From Nitrospirillum viridazoti CBAmc (GTDB lineage: Bacteria; Pseudomonadota; Alphaproteobacteria; Azospirillales; Azospirillaceae): a stretch of DNA of 64,000 nucleotides. Below the pieces are notes generated by a model that saw only the letters and a list, made by a program, of their open reading frames with translations, made no database searches and was not told the origin of the DNA. The stretch lies in NCBI RefSeq assembly GCF_000730165.1, contig NZ_CP022113.1:496001-560000 (forward strand), in the 5' to 3' direction. A program made the position numbers and the translations under genes. Of the stretch, positions 52,464-61,617 are shown in pieces (position 1 is the stretch's first letter; every line of letters begins with the position of its first letter).

Positions 52464-55400
52464 ATGACAGCTCGTGCCTTGCTGGCGTCCTTAGGGGCGC
52501 TGAGGGTTTTGTTTGTCGGGTTAATTATTAGCGGTATTTTAGGAATGACCGCCGCATGGGCGGATAACGGCACGGCATTGCCGCCGTCCAACCGCATCTC
52601 CATCAACCTGGGCGAAACGCCATGGCGCTTCCTGAAGGATAGCGACCCGGCCAACGCCATGGATCCCGCCTACAACGACACCCCCAGCAACCCCAATCCG
52701 AACGAGGTATGGACCTCGGTCGGCGTGCCCCATTCCCCCAGCGACAACGACACCTTCCTGAATCTGAAGTCTGGTGGCGGCCAGGGTCAGCTGACAGGCA
52801 ACATCACCTGGTACCGCAAGCACTTCTCGCTGGATAACGCCTACAAGACCCGCAAGATCTTCGTGGAGTTCGAGGGCGCGCACATGGGCGCCCGCGTCTT
52901 CATCAACGGGCATTTCATCCCGGGCAACAGCCTGGTGAACCCCAACGCCACCCACGTCGTTGGCTTCGTGCCGTTCATCGTCGACATCACCGACTATGTG
53001 AAGTTCGACGGCGCCGACAACGTCCTGGCGGTCAAGGTAGCCCGGGGCGACACCTTCTTCACCAACCCCAACTTCTCCGGCGCCTTCCGCTTCGGCCAGG
53101 CCGACAGCGGGCTGTTCCGCCCGGTGTGGATGTACATAACCGACCGGGTGCACATCCCCCGCAACACCTACGCCGTGCTGAACACCTGGGGCACCTACGT
53201 CTCCACGCTCAGCGCCAGCGACGCGTCGGCCACCGTTCGGGTGCAGACCAACGTCGCCAACGAGTACGCCAACGCCCAGACGGTGACGCTGAACACGCAG
53301 ATCGTGGACGCGGCCGGCAATGTGGTGGCGTCCGCCCAGGACACCAAGACGCTGGCCTCGGCGCCGCTGCCGGCCACCCCGGCGCAGAACGCGCCCGAGA
53401 CGGCCCCGCCGCCCGCCACCTTCGACCAGACGCTGACGGTGGACCACCCGACCCTCTGGTACCCCAACAACAGCCAGTGGGGCCGCCCCTACATGTACAC
53501 GGTGGTGCACACCGTCAGCGTGGACGGCGTCGTGGTTGACGCCACCACCACGCCGCTGGGCATCCGCACCATCGCCTGGGACCAGAACTTCCCCATCATC
53601 AACGGCCACGCCCACTACCTGTGGGGCGCCTCGGGCCGCTACGACTACCCCGCCCTGGGATCCGCCGTGCCGGAGGAACAGCAATGGCGCGACGTGGCCC
53701 TGCTGGCCAACGCCGGCGGCAGCCTGTACCGCCCGGGCCATTCCGCCCAGGGACCGGAGTTCCTGGCCGCCGCCGACGCCTTTGGCGTGATGATGGTCCA
53801 GCCCAGCGGCGATGGTGAGAACGGCTTCGCCCACCTGTGCCCGGGCGACACCTATGTCGGCAACTGCACCGCCTCCACCCTCGACATCGAGATGAAGAAG
53901 GAGGTGCACCGTGACATGATCGTGCACGACCGCAACAACCCGTCCGTGCTGGCGTGGGAGGCGGACAACGGCGTCACGGACACCGGCTTCGCCCGCGCCC
54001 TGAAGTCCCTGTCGGAAACCTGGGACCCGGTCCTGACCCGCGCCCAGTCCGACCGCACGCCCGACGCCGCCAACGGCGACATCCTGGGCTGCTCGGGCGA
54101 CGGCTGCGACATCGGCGTGAAGCGCGACAACCCCAACGTTCCGGCCTGGGGCTCGGAATACTGGGACAACGGCGTCGGCCGCGACCTCTATGACTTCGAG
54201 TTGCCCTTCGCCGCGCTGTACATGAAGCAGTGGGTGCAGAGCGTGGCCATGAAGTCCTTCGGCATGGCCCACTGGTACCTGGCCGACACGCCGGGTGAGA
54301 TCGTGACCCAGGTGGACGGCCCCGGCTCGCCCACCGGTTCCGCCAGCGGCCACACCCCGGAAAGCATCCGCGGCAACGGCGCCTCGATGATGGACGCCAA
54401 CCGCATTCCCCGCCTGCTCTACTACATCTACCAGGCCGCCTGGACCCCGTACGACACCCGGCCGGTCGTGAAGCTGGCCTATCACTGGAATCGCATGGGC
54501 CAGGTGCGGGTCAACGCCTTCTCCAACTGCCCGTCCGTGCGCCTGCTGCTGAACGGCCAGCGTCAGGGCGGCGACATGACGCCCAACCCGCTGACCAGCG
54601 ACGTCAGCCCGGACATGACCCAGAACACCACCCTCCTGCCCACGCAGGTGCATTGGGATGTGATGTGGGCCGCGGGCACCCTGACCGCCCAGTGTCTGGA
54701 CGCCAACGCCCGCGTGGTGCTGGACGCCGCCGGCAACCCCATCCAGGACACCCAGGTCACCGCCGGCACGCCGGACCACATCCGCCTGACCGTCACCCCG
54801 GAACTGGTTCGCCCCAGCGGCCAGCCCTTCGCCGTGCAGGCCAACGGCACCGACGCCGCCTTCATCACGGCGGAGGTGGTGGACGCCAATAATGTGCGCG
54901 TCCCCAACGTTTCCCCCACCCTGACCTTCGCGGTCAGCGGCCCCGGCACCTACCGCGGCGGCGCCGACCATTACGTCAACGACAGCCAACCCGACGGCTA
55001 TCACGCCCCGGGCGACCCCAACCTGACGGCCGAGGGAGGTGTCACCCGCATCGCCGTGCGCGCCCAGTTCACCCCCGGCACCGTGACGGTCACCGCCGCG
55101 GCCCCCGGCCTGGGCGCCGGTACCGCCAGCTTCCAGACCGTGCCCACCACCGGGCCCAGCCTGGGCGCCAACGGCAACCTGTCCGTCCCGGCCACGCCGG
55201 CCGGCCAGCTGTCCATCGTCACCCCGCCGCAGGACCAGACCGTCACCGTCGGCCAGACGGCGACCTTCACGGTGCTGAGCGCGGGGGCGGCGCCCCTGAG
55301 CTACCAGTGGCAGCGGGGCGGCGTCGCCATCCCCGGCGCCACCAGCTACAGCTACACCACCCCCGCCACCAGCCTGGGCGACAACGGCGCCGCCTACAGC

Positions 55401-58400
55401 GTCATCGTCGCCAACGCTTCGGGCGCCAGCGTCACCTCCACGGCGGCCTTGCTGACCGTGGTGCCGCCCACCGTGCCCACCGTGCTGACCCAGCCCAAGG
55501 GGGCGACGGTCATCGCCGGCCAGAACGCCAGCTTCAGCGTCCAGGCCAACGGCTCGCCCGTGCTGAAGTACCAGTGGTTCAAGAACAAGACCGCCATCAC
55601 CGGCGCCACGGGGGCGATCTACAACACGCCCGTGCTGACGCTGGACGACAACGGCGCCAGCTACACCGTGGTGATCACCAACACGGCGGGCAGCGTCACC
55701 TCCGACGCCGCCGTCCTGACCGTGGGGGCCGCCACCCCGCCCACCATCCTGACCCCGCCCGCCAGCCAGGCGGTGCCGGTGAACCAGACGGTGGTGCTGT
55801 CAGTCCTGGCCTCAGGCACGGCGCCGCTGCATTACCAGTGGACGCATGACGGCGTGGCCGTCGGCCCCGACGCCGCCAACTTCGTCATCCCGTCGGTGCA
55901 GACGGGCGACGCCGGCGCCTACACGGTCACCGTCACCAACGTGGCGGGCACCATCACCTCCAAGCCCGCCGCCACCCTGTCGGTCAGCGGCAGCAACGGC
56001 ACCAACCTGGCCCAGGGCAAGACGCCGCTGGAAAGCAGCGAGCAGAACGGCGGCCTGACCGCCAAGTACGCCTTCGACGGCAACGCCACCACCCGCTGGT
56101 CCTCCGCCCCACAGATCGACCCGTCCTGGGTGGGTGTGGACCTCGGCTCACTCCAGACTTTCGACGAGGTTGTCCTGGTGTGGGAGAACGCCTACGCCAC
56201 GGAATACCAAATCCAGGTTTCCAATGACGAGGGCGACAACAAGACCTGGACCACCGTGTACCCCGCGGACGGCAGCATGGCCGTCGGCCACGGCGGTACG
56301 GAAACCCTGGCCTTCCCCAGCACCACCGCCCGCTTCGTGCGCATGCTGGGCAACAAGCGCGCCACGGACTACGGCTACAGCCTGTTCGAGTTCCAGGTCT
56401 ACGACGTGCCGCAATGCGGCACGGCGACGGAGCGCTACACCCTGCAGCCGGCCAGGTCGGGCACCTACGTCTCGCCCATCGCCGGCATCCCCAACGGGCC
56501 TTTCGTGCCCACCGTGGTCGACAACGTCAGCGGCCTGACCTGGCAGCAGTACGTGACGACCTTCACCCAGGCGGGCGCCCAGTTCACCCGGCCGGTGGCC
56601 GAGCAGTACTGCGCCTCCGTGGGCATGCGCGTCCCCACCCAGGACGAGGCGCTGACCATCGCCGGCAACAACTACTCGGCCTGCGCCTTCCCCAACCCCT
56701 GGACCACCTGGACGGAAACCGACGTGGCGGGTGAGACTGACCGGTCCTACTTCGTCTCCTCGGCCGGCCAGTCGTCCTCGCAGATCACCGACAATTCGCC
56801 GGGCTGGGCCCTGTGCGTGGTGGGCAAGCCGCTGGCCGCCCCCACCATCACGGCGCAGCCCGCCAACCAGACGGCGCCGCTGGGCGGCACCGCCACCTTC
56901 ACCGTCGGCGTCGGCGGCCCCGGCCCCTTCAGCTACCAGTGGCTGGAGAACGGCGCCCCCATCGGCATCACCACCGTTCCCACCTTCACCACGGCCCCCC
57001 TGCAGGCGACCGATGACGGCGCGTCCTTCAACGTCATCGTCAGCAACGGCGGCGGCAGTGCCTCCAGTGCTGTGGCCACCCTTACCCTGAACGGCACCGC
57101 CGGCGACGGTAACGGCAACACCGGTAATGGCGGCAACGGCAACACCGGCGGCAACACCGGTGGTGGTGGCAACAATGGCGGGGGCAATAACGGCGGCGGC
57201 AACGCCGATCCGCTGGCGCCGCCCACCAAGTCCCCGGCGTCGGATCTGGCCGCCGGAAAGAAGGCCACGGCCACCAGCGACCAGGGCGACGGCTATCCGG
57301 CGTCGGCCGCGGTGGACGGTGATCTCAACTCCCGCTGGTCGTCCGGCTTCAGCGACACGGAATCGATCACGGTCGATCTCGGTGCCGTCCAGACCGTGGA
57401 CCGCGTGGTCCTGCGCTGGGAAGCCGCCTACGGCGTCGGCTATCTGATCGAGGTGTCGACGGACAACAAGTCCTGGAAGACGGTGCACACCGAAACCCAG
57501 GGCAAGGGCGGGGTCGACGACATCCGCTTCGACGCCACCCAGGCGCAGTTCGTGCGGATGAGCGGCACCAAGCGCTCCAGCCAGTACGGCTACAGCCTGT
57601 TCGAGTTCGAGGTCTACAACACCGCCACCACGCCGCAGTACGCCCTGACCGCCACGGCCGGGGCCAACGGCACCATCCTGCCCGGCACGGTGTCGGTCCT
57701 GGCCGGCGCCACACAGACCTTCACCTTCCAGCCGGCCAACGGCTTCGCCGCCACCGGCGTGACGGCGGACGGCCAGAGCGTGGGCCAGGTGGCCAGCTAC
57801 ACCTTCACCAACATCCAGGCCACCCACACCGTGGCCGCCACGTTCAGCGTCTCCTCGGCGGCGGTGGACCTGGCCTTGCACCAGCCCGCGACCTCCAGCG
57901 AGTTGGAGAACGCGGGCTACCCCGCCGGCAACGCGGTCGACGGCGACCCCAACACCCGCTGGTCGTCCGCCGTCGGGCCCACCGCCTGGCTGCAGGTGGA
58001 CCTGGGCGCGCCCAAGGCCTTCAACCGCGTGGTGCTGAGCTGGGAGAATGCCTACGCCGTGGGCTACCAGGTCCAGGTGTCCAACGTGGGCGGCGCCGAT
58101 GACCAGAACTGGACCACGGTCCATCCCGAAACCAACGGCAAGGGCGGGATCGAGGACATCACCTTCACCGAGGTGACCGCCCAGTATGTGCGCCTGAAAC
58201 TGACCCAGCGGTCCGGCCCCTATGGCTACAGCCTCTGGTCCTTCCAGGTGTACGACATGCCGACCCCGCCGGCGCTGACGGCCCAGCCCGCCAACGTCAC
58301 GGTGACGGCCGGCCAGACCGCGCAGTTCACCGTGGCCGCCACCGGCACCGCCCCCTTCACCTACCAGTGGTACGTGAACGGCACGCTGGCGGCGACCACC

Positions 58401-61067
58401 GACTCCCCCCTGTTCACCACCGAGAGCCTGACCACCGCCGACAGTGGCACCACCGTCAGCGTCGTCGTCGGCAACGTGGCCGGCACCGTCGCCAGCGCCA
58501 GCGCCACGGTGACGGTGACTGCCCCACCCCAAACGGGGACAGGGTCGGGCACGGGCGACACCGGTAACGGCAACACGGGCACTGGCGGCACGCCGCCGGT
58601 CTCCACCAACGCCAACCTGGCCCTGGGCGTCACCATGACGGCCAGCGGCACGGAGAATGACGGCTACCCCGCCGGCAACGCCGCCGACGGCAGCGCCAAC
58701 TCGCGCTTCTCCTCCAACTTCGACGACCAGGCCTGGCTGCAGGCCGACCTGGGCGCGGTGCGGGCGGTCAACCGGGTGGTCCTGCGCTGGGAGAACGCCT
58801 ACGGCGTGGGCTACCTGATCCAGACCTCCACCGACGGCAAGACCTGGGACACCGCCTTCACCCAGACCAACGGCAAGGGCGGGGACGAGGATCTGTCCTT
58901 CGCCACCGTGAACGCCCGCTACGTCCGCCTGCAGGGGGTGAAGCGCTCTTCCGGCTACGGTTACAGCCTGTTCGAGTTCGAGGTGTACAACACCGCCAGC
59001 ACGCCCCGCTTCACCGTCACGGCGACGGCGGGCGACAACGGCGCCATCACCCCGGCCGGCGCCACCCAGGTGCTGCAGGGGGCCGACCCGCACTACACCT
59101 TCACCGCGGCCGACGGCTTCGTCGTCACCAAGGTGGCGGTGGACGGGCAGGACATCGGCCCCCAGGCCGGCTACACCTTCGCCAACGTCCTGGGGCCGCA
59201 CAGCCTCGCCGTCACCTTCGGTCCGGCCTCGGCCGGCGTCGACCTGGCGGCCGGCAAGGCCGCCACGGCCAGCGGCACGGAGAATGACGGCTATCCCGCC
59301 GGCAACGCGGTGGACGGCAACCCCAACACCCGCTGGTCTTCCGCCTTCGTCGATCCGTCGTGGATCGCCATCGACCTGGGATCCCCCCAGACCTTCAACC
59401 GCGTGGTCCTGAACTGGGAGAACGCGCACGGCATCGCCTACCTGATCCAGGTGTCCAACGTGGGCGGCACCGACGACAAGGACTGGACCACCGTCTACAC
59501 CCAGGCCGCCGGCAAGGGCGGGGTGGAGGATCTGAGCTTCACCTCCGTGACCGCCCGCTACGTCCGCCTGCTGGGCACGCAGCGGTCCAGCCCCTACGGC
59601 TACAGCCTGTTCAGCTTCCAGGTGTTCAACAACCAGACGGACCAGGCGCCCGCCATCACCAGCCAGCCGCAAAACCAGACCGTGCGCCTGGGCCAGAGCG
59701 CCAGCTTCTCGGTCACCGTCAGCGGCACCGGTCCCTTCACCTACCAGTGGCAGCGCAACGGGACCGACATCGCTGGTGCCACCAGCGCCAGCTACAGCAC
59801 GCCGGCCACCACCAGCGCCGACAACAACGCCCAGTACACCGTCGTCGTGACGGGCCCGCAGGGAACCAAGGTCACCAGCACCCCAGCCATCCTGACGGTC
59901 AACGCCAGCGGCCTGCCCTACACGGTCTTCCCCGGCTTCGTCGGTGTCGACCTGCAGAACAACACCCACGGCACCTACAGCGACGACCAGGTGTACGTGG
60001 CCGTCATCGGCCGCGACCCGGCCACGGGGCAGTTCGCCTGGCTGAAGCCGGACGGCACCCTGACGGCCGCCAGCGCAGCCGACAATGACGGCGCCGGCCA
60101 CCTGACCAAGAACGGCCAGAACTACAGCAACTACTTCTTCACCCTGGCCCAGGCCAAACAGCTGAAGCTGCCCAAGATGGACAGCGGGCGCGTGTTCATC
60201 GCCCTGGGTGAGCCGCTGTACATCAAGATCCTGATGGATGCGAACAACCAGGTCGGTTACGCGGGACCCAATCCGCTGAACGGCACGGACCCCAACATCA
60301 ACGTCTATTACGACTGGTACGAGTTCACCTACAACGCGTCCGGCCTGTGGATCAACACCACCCAGGTGGACCAGTTCGGCCTGCCGCTGCTGGTGGACGT
60401 CTACGGCGCCAACAACACCTTCCACAAGCAGACCGGCATCAACCAGAGCCGTGCCGCGCTGTACGACGCCTATATCGCGGAGACGCCGGCGGCCTTCCAT
60501 TCCGCCCCGCTGTCGCCCTACCGCATCATGGCGCCCTACAACGGCACCTTCGACGTGGGCCAGGCCAACGCCACCTACTTCGACGGCTACGTCGACCAGA
60601 TCTGGGCGTTCTACGCCACCAACACCCTGACCATCGACATGTGGGGCGGCGCCCGCCGCTTTGTCGGTCAGGTCCAGGGGGGCCAGGTGCAAGGCGGCCA
60701 GATGGTGTTCAGCGAGGTCGACCTGAAGAACGGCGCCTATGTCGGCGGCAGCTACATCGTGAACAAGCCGACGACGCAGGACGTGCTGCGCGGGGCTGGC
60801 GCCCTGCACACCGGCAACGACACCGAGCTGGCGCTGGAAGCCCAGCTGTGCGCGGCCTTCAACCGCCACATCATGGACAACGCCGGGGCCTGGGCCACGC
60901 CGTCCGTCTGGTACAGCGCGGCGCCGGCCAACTTCTACGCCAAGTTCTGGCACGACCACAGCGTCGGCGGCCTGGCCTACGGCTTCGCCTACGACGACGT
61001 GTCGGACCAGAGCTCCACCATCACCACCGACACGCCGGAGCACGCGGTGTTCGGCATCGGCTGGTGA
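52464..61067 (+). CDS. Giant secreted multidomain hydrolase: GH2-like module, Ig-like and discoidin modules, C-terminal GH64 beta-1,3-glucanase
   Basis: 2867 residues. The ATG at 52464 has GGGGG six bases upstream; the ATG at 52437 is an alternative. The signal ends near TAAWA-DNG. By nucleotide position: GH2 jelly roll (52600-53150), GH2 Ig (53170-53560), GH2 barrel (53590-54420), C-terminal beta domain (to 55170), three Ig-like domains (55207-55990), discoidin 1 (56001-56410), a DUF1566-like domain (to 56825), Ig 4, a Gly/Asn linker (57100-57215), discoidin 2, InlB-type repeat, discoidin 3, Ig 5, linker, discoidin 4, repeat, discoidin 5, Ig 6, and GH64 (59920-end). In GH64, Glu2620 (WYEFTY) and Asp2636 (TQVDQFG) are 16 apart, as are the Glu154/Asp170 pair of the Streptomyces enzyme as I recall. 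The GH2 nucleophile is Glu565 (WGSEYWD), but the acid/base position reads Asn-Gly (WEADNG). It probably binds polysaccharide and cuts beta-1,3-glucan outside the cell, exported by the adjacent type II system. Confidence 0.88.
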   Translation: MTARALLASLGALRVLFVGLIISGILGMTAAWADNGTALPPSNRISINLGETPWRFLKDSDPANAMDPAYNDTPSNPNPNEVWTSVGVPHSPSDNDTFLNLKSGGGQGQLTGNITWYRKHFSLDNAYKTRKIFVEFEGAHMGARVFINGHFIPGNSLVNPNATHVVGFVPFIVDITDYVKFDGADNVLAVKVARGDTFFTNPNFSGAFRFGQADSGLFRPVWMYITDRVHIPRNTYAVLNTWGTYVSTLSASDASATVRVQTNVANEYANAQTVTLNTQIVDAAGNVVASAQDTKTLASAPLPATPAQNAPETAPPPATFDQTLTVDHPTLWYPNNSQWGRPYMYTVVHTVSVDGVVVDATTTPLGIRTIAWDQNFPIINGHAHYLWGASGRYDYPALGSAVPEEQQWRDVALLANAGGSLYRPGHSAQGPEFLAAADAFGVMMVQPSGDGENGFAHLCPGDTYVGNCTASTLDIEMKKEVHRDMIVHDRNNPSVLAWEADNGVTDTGFARALKSLSETWDPVLTRAQSDRTPDAANGDILGCSGDGCDIGVKRDNPNVPAWGSEYWDNGVGRDLYDFELPFAALYMKQWVQSVAMKSFGMAHWYLADTPGEIVTQVDGPGSPTGSASGHTPESIRGNGASMMDANRIPRLLYYIYQAAWTPYDTRPVVKLAYHWNRMGQVRVNAFSNCPSVRLLLNGQRQGGDMTPNPLTSDVSPDMTQNTTLLPTQVHWDVMWAAGTLTAQCLDANARVVLDAAGNPIQDTQVTAGTPDHIRLTVTPELVRPSGQPFAVQANGTDAAFITAEVVDANNVRVPNVSPTLTFAVSGPGTYRGGADHYVNDSQPDGYHAPGDPNLTAEGGVTRIAVRAQFTPGTVTVTAAAPGLGAGTASFQTVPTTGPSLGANGNLSVPATPAGQLSIVTPPQDQTVTVGQTATFTVLSAGAAPLSYQWQRGGVAIPGATSYSYTTPATSLGDNGAAYSVIVANASGASVTSTAALLTVVPPTVPTVLTQPKGATVIAGQNASFSVQANGSPVLKYQWFKNKTAITGATGAIYNTPVLTLDDNGASYTVVITNTAGSVTSDAAVLTVGAATPPTILTPPASQAVPVNQTVVLSVLASGTAPLHYQWTHDGVAVGPDAANFVIPSVQTGDAGAYTVTVTNVAGTITSKPAATLSVSGSNGTNLAQGKTPLESSEQNGGLTAKYAFDGNATTRWSSAPQIDPSWVGVDLGSLQTFDEVVLVWENAYATEYQIQVSNDEGDNKTWTTVYPADGSMAVGHGGTETLAFPSTTARFVRMLGNKRATDYGYSLFEFQVYDVPQCGTATERYTLQPARSGTYVSPIAGIPNGPFVPTVVDNVSGLTWQQYVTTFTQAGAQFTRPVAEQYCASVGMRVPTQDEALTIAGNNYSACAFPNPWTTWTETDVAGETDRSYFVSSAGQSSSQITDNSPGWALCVVGKPLAAPTITAQPANQTAPLGGTATFTVGVGGPGPFSYQWLENGAPIGITTVPTFTTAPLQATDDGASFNVIVSNGGGSASSAVATLTLNGTAGDGNGNTGNGGNGNTGGNTGGGGNNGGGNNGGGNADPLAPPTKSPASDLAAGKKATATSDQGDGYPASAAVDGDLNSRWSSGFSDTESITVDLGAVQTVDRVVLRWEAAYGVGYLIEVSTDNKSWKTVHTETQGKGGVDDIRFDATQAQFVRMSGTKRSSQYGYSLFEFEVYNTATTPQYALTATAGANGTILPGTVSVLAGATQTFTFQPANGFAATGVTADGQSVGQVASYTFTNIQATHTVAATFSVSSAAVDLALHQPATSSELENAGYPAGNAVDGDPNTRWSSAVGPTAWLQVDLGAPKAFNRVVLSWENAYAVGYQVQVSNVGGADDQNWTTVHPETNGKGGIEDITFTEVTAQYVRLKLTQRSGPYGYSLWSFQVYDMPTPPALTAQPANVTVTAGQTAQFTVAATGTAPFTYQWYVNGTLAATTDSPLFTTESLTTADSGTTVSVVVGNVAGTVASASATVTVTAPPQTGTGSGTGDTGNGNTGTGGTPPVSTNANLALGVTMTASGTENDGYPAGNAADGSANSRFSSNFDDQAWLQADLGAVRAVNRVVLRWENAYGVGYLIQTSTDGKTWDTAFTQTNGKGGDEDLSFATVNARYVRLQGVKRSSGYGYSLFEFEVYNTASTPRFTVTATAGDNGAITPAGATQVLQGADPHYTFTAADGFVVTKVAVDGQDIGPQAGYTFANVLGPHSLAVTFGPASAGVDLAAGKAATASGTENDGYPAGNAVDGNPNTRWSSAFVDPSWIAIDLGSPQTFNRVVLNWENAHGIAYLIQVSNVGGTDDKDWTTVYTQAAGKGGVEDLSFTSVTARYVRLLGTQRSSPYGYSLFSFQVFNNQTDQAPAITSQPQNQTVRLGQSASFSVTVSGTGPFTYQWQRNGTDIAGATSASYSTPATTSADNNAQYTVVVTGPQGTKVTSTPAILTVNASGLPYTVFPGFVGVDLQNNTHGTYSDDQVYVAVIGRDPATGQFAWLKPDGTLTAASAADNDGAGHLTKNGQNYSNYFFTLAQAKQLKLPKMDSGRVFIALGEPLYIKILMDANNQVGYAGPNPLNGTDPNINVYYDWYEFTYNASGLWINTTQVDQFGLPLLVDVYGANNTFHKQTGINQSRAALYDAYIAETPAAFHSAPLSPYRIMAPYNGTFDVGQANATYFDGYVDQIWAFYATNTLTIDMWGGARRFVGQVQGGQVQGGQMVFSEVDLKNGAYVGGSYIVNKPTTQDVLRGAGALHTGNDTELALEAQLCAAFNRHIMDNAGAWATPSVWYSAAPANFYAKFWHDHSVGGLAYGFAYDDVSDQSSTITTDTPEHAVFGIGW
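56001..59640 (+). repeat. Array of five discoidin (F5/8 C) modules with a 1.37-kb higher-order duplication
   Basis: Modules start at about 56001, 57240, 57862, 58611 and 59239; each begins with a xLAxGKxATAS-like strand and ends YGYSLFEFEVYN-like. The set discoidin-InlB repeat-discoidin-Ig plus Gly/Asn linker occurs twice in the same order with an offset of about 1371-1380 bases, indicating a tandem segmental duplication. Modules 4 and 5 also share the start GTENDGYPAGNA, and both linkers contain GGTAACGGCAACAC. Confidence 0.8.
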
Positions 61068-61095
61068 TGGCGGCGACGTCAAGCAACTGAAAGAA

Positions 61096-61130
61096 CGGCG
61101 GCGCCTGAAAGGGCGTCGCCGCTTCTTCGC
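61096..61130 (+). terminator. Hairpin terminator after the giant gene
   Basis: CGGCGGCGCC pairs with GGCGTCGCCG (10 bp with one G-U pair, 6-base loop), followed by the pyrimidine-rich CTTCTTCGCATTTC. The T-run is interrupted, so termination may be partial, letting some transcription continue into gspG. Confidence 0.55.
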
Positions 61131-61164
61131 ATTTCAGGGCCAGTAATCTTTTGGGGATAGGGAA

Positions 61165-61593
61165 ATGAGGGGATTTGAGAACAGGGCTAGCGAGCGGGGC
61201 TTTACCCTGCTGGAATTGCTGGTCGTGGTGCTGATCATCGGCCTGCTGGCCTCGTACGTGGGCCCCAAATACTTCTCTCAGGTATCGAAGTCCGAGGTGA
61301 CGACGGCCAAGGCGCAGATCGAGGCCTATGCCAAAGCCGTGGATAATTTCCGCCTGGACGTGGGCCGCTTCCCCACGACGGAGGAAGGGCTGGCCGCCCT
61401 GATGACCCGCCCGGCCACCGACGGCGACAAATGGAACGGCCCCTACCTGCGCAAGGACGTGATCCCGGATCCCTGGGGCCACCCCTACCTTTATCGCTCC
61501 CCCGGGGAGAAGGGCGAGTTCGCCATCACCTCCTACGGACGCGACGGCCAGCCGGGCGGCAGCGGCCCCGACGCCGACATCAGCAACGAGTAG
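61165..61593 (+). CDS. gspG: Type II secretion major pseudopilin
   Basis: 142 residues. The prepilin leader and cleavage site are SERG-FTLLELLVVVLIIGLLA, with Glu at +5. The C-terminal half matches GspG: VDNFRLDVGRFPTTEEGLAA, DPWGHPYLYRSPGEKGEF and GRDGQPGGSGPDADISN, the calcium-binding end. It polymerises into the periplasmic pseudopilus that pushes folded proteins through the outer-membrane secretin. Cleavage would be by the prepilin peptidase at 51168-51935. It is followed by gspF after 24 bases. Confidence 0.95.
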   Translation: MRGFENRASERGFTLLELLVVVLIIGLLASYVGPKYFSQVSKSEVTTAKAQIEAYAKAVDNFRLDVGRFPTTEEGLAALMTRPATDGDKWNGPYLRKDVIPDPWGHPYLYRSPGEKGEFAITSYGRDGQPGGSGPDADISNE

Positions 61594-61617
61594 GCGGCCA
61601 GGCGGGGATCATTTCGA

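Noticed and set aside
52539..55004. An 821-codon minus-strand open frame opposite the GH2 module.
   Set aside because: Composition and position show that it is a shadow of the GH2 coding frame with no recognisable motif.
57100..57215. A GGC/AAC-rich repetitive stretch resembling a microsatellite or CRISPR-like repeat.
   Set aside because: It is in frame and encodes a Gly/Asn linker between modules; there are no regular spacers.
56148..61082. A 1644-codon open frame on the minus strand opposite the giant gene.
   Set aside because: It is the antisense of repeated discoidin/Ig coding sequence; low-complexity Gly/Val/Arg/His composition, no signal or domain, and it follows from strong GC codon bias.
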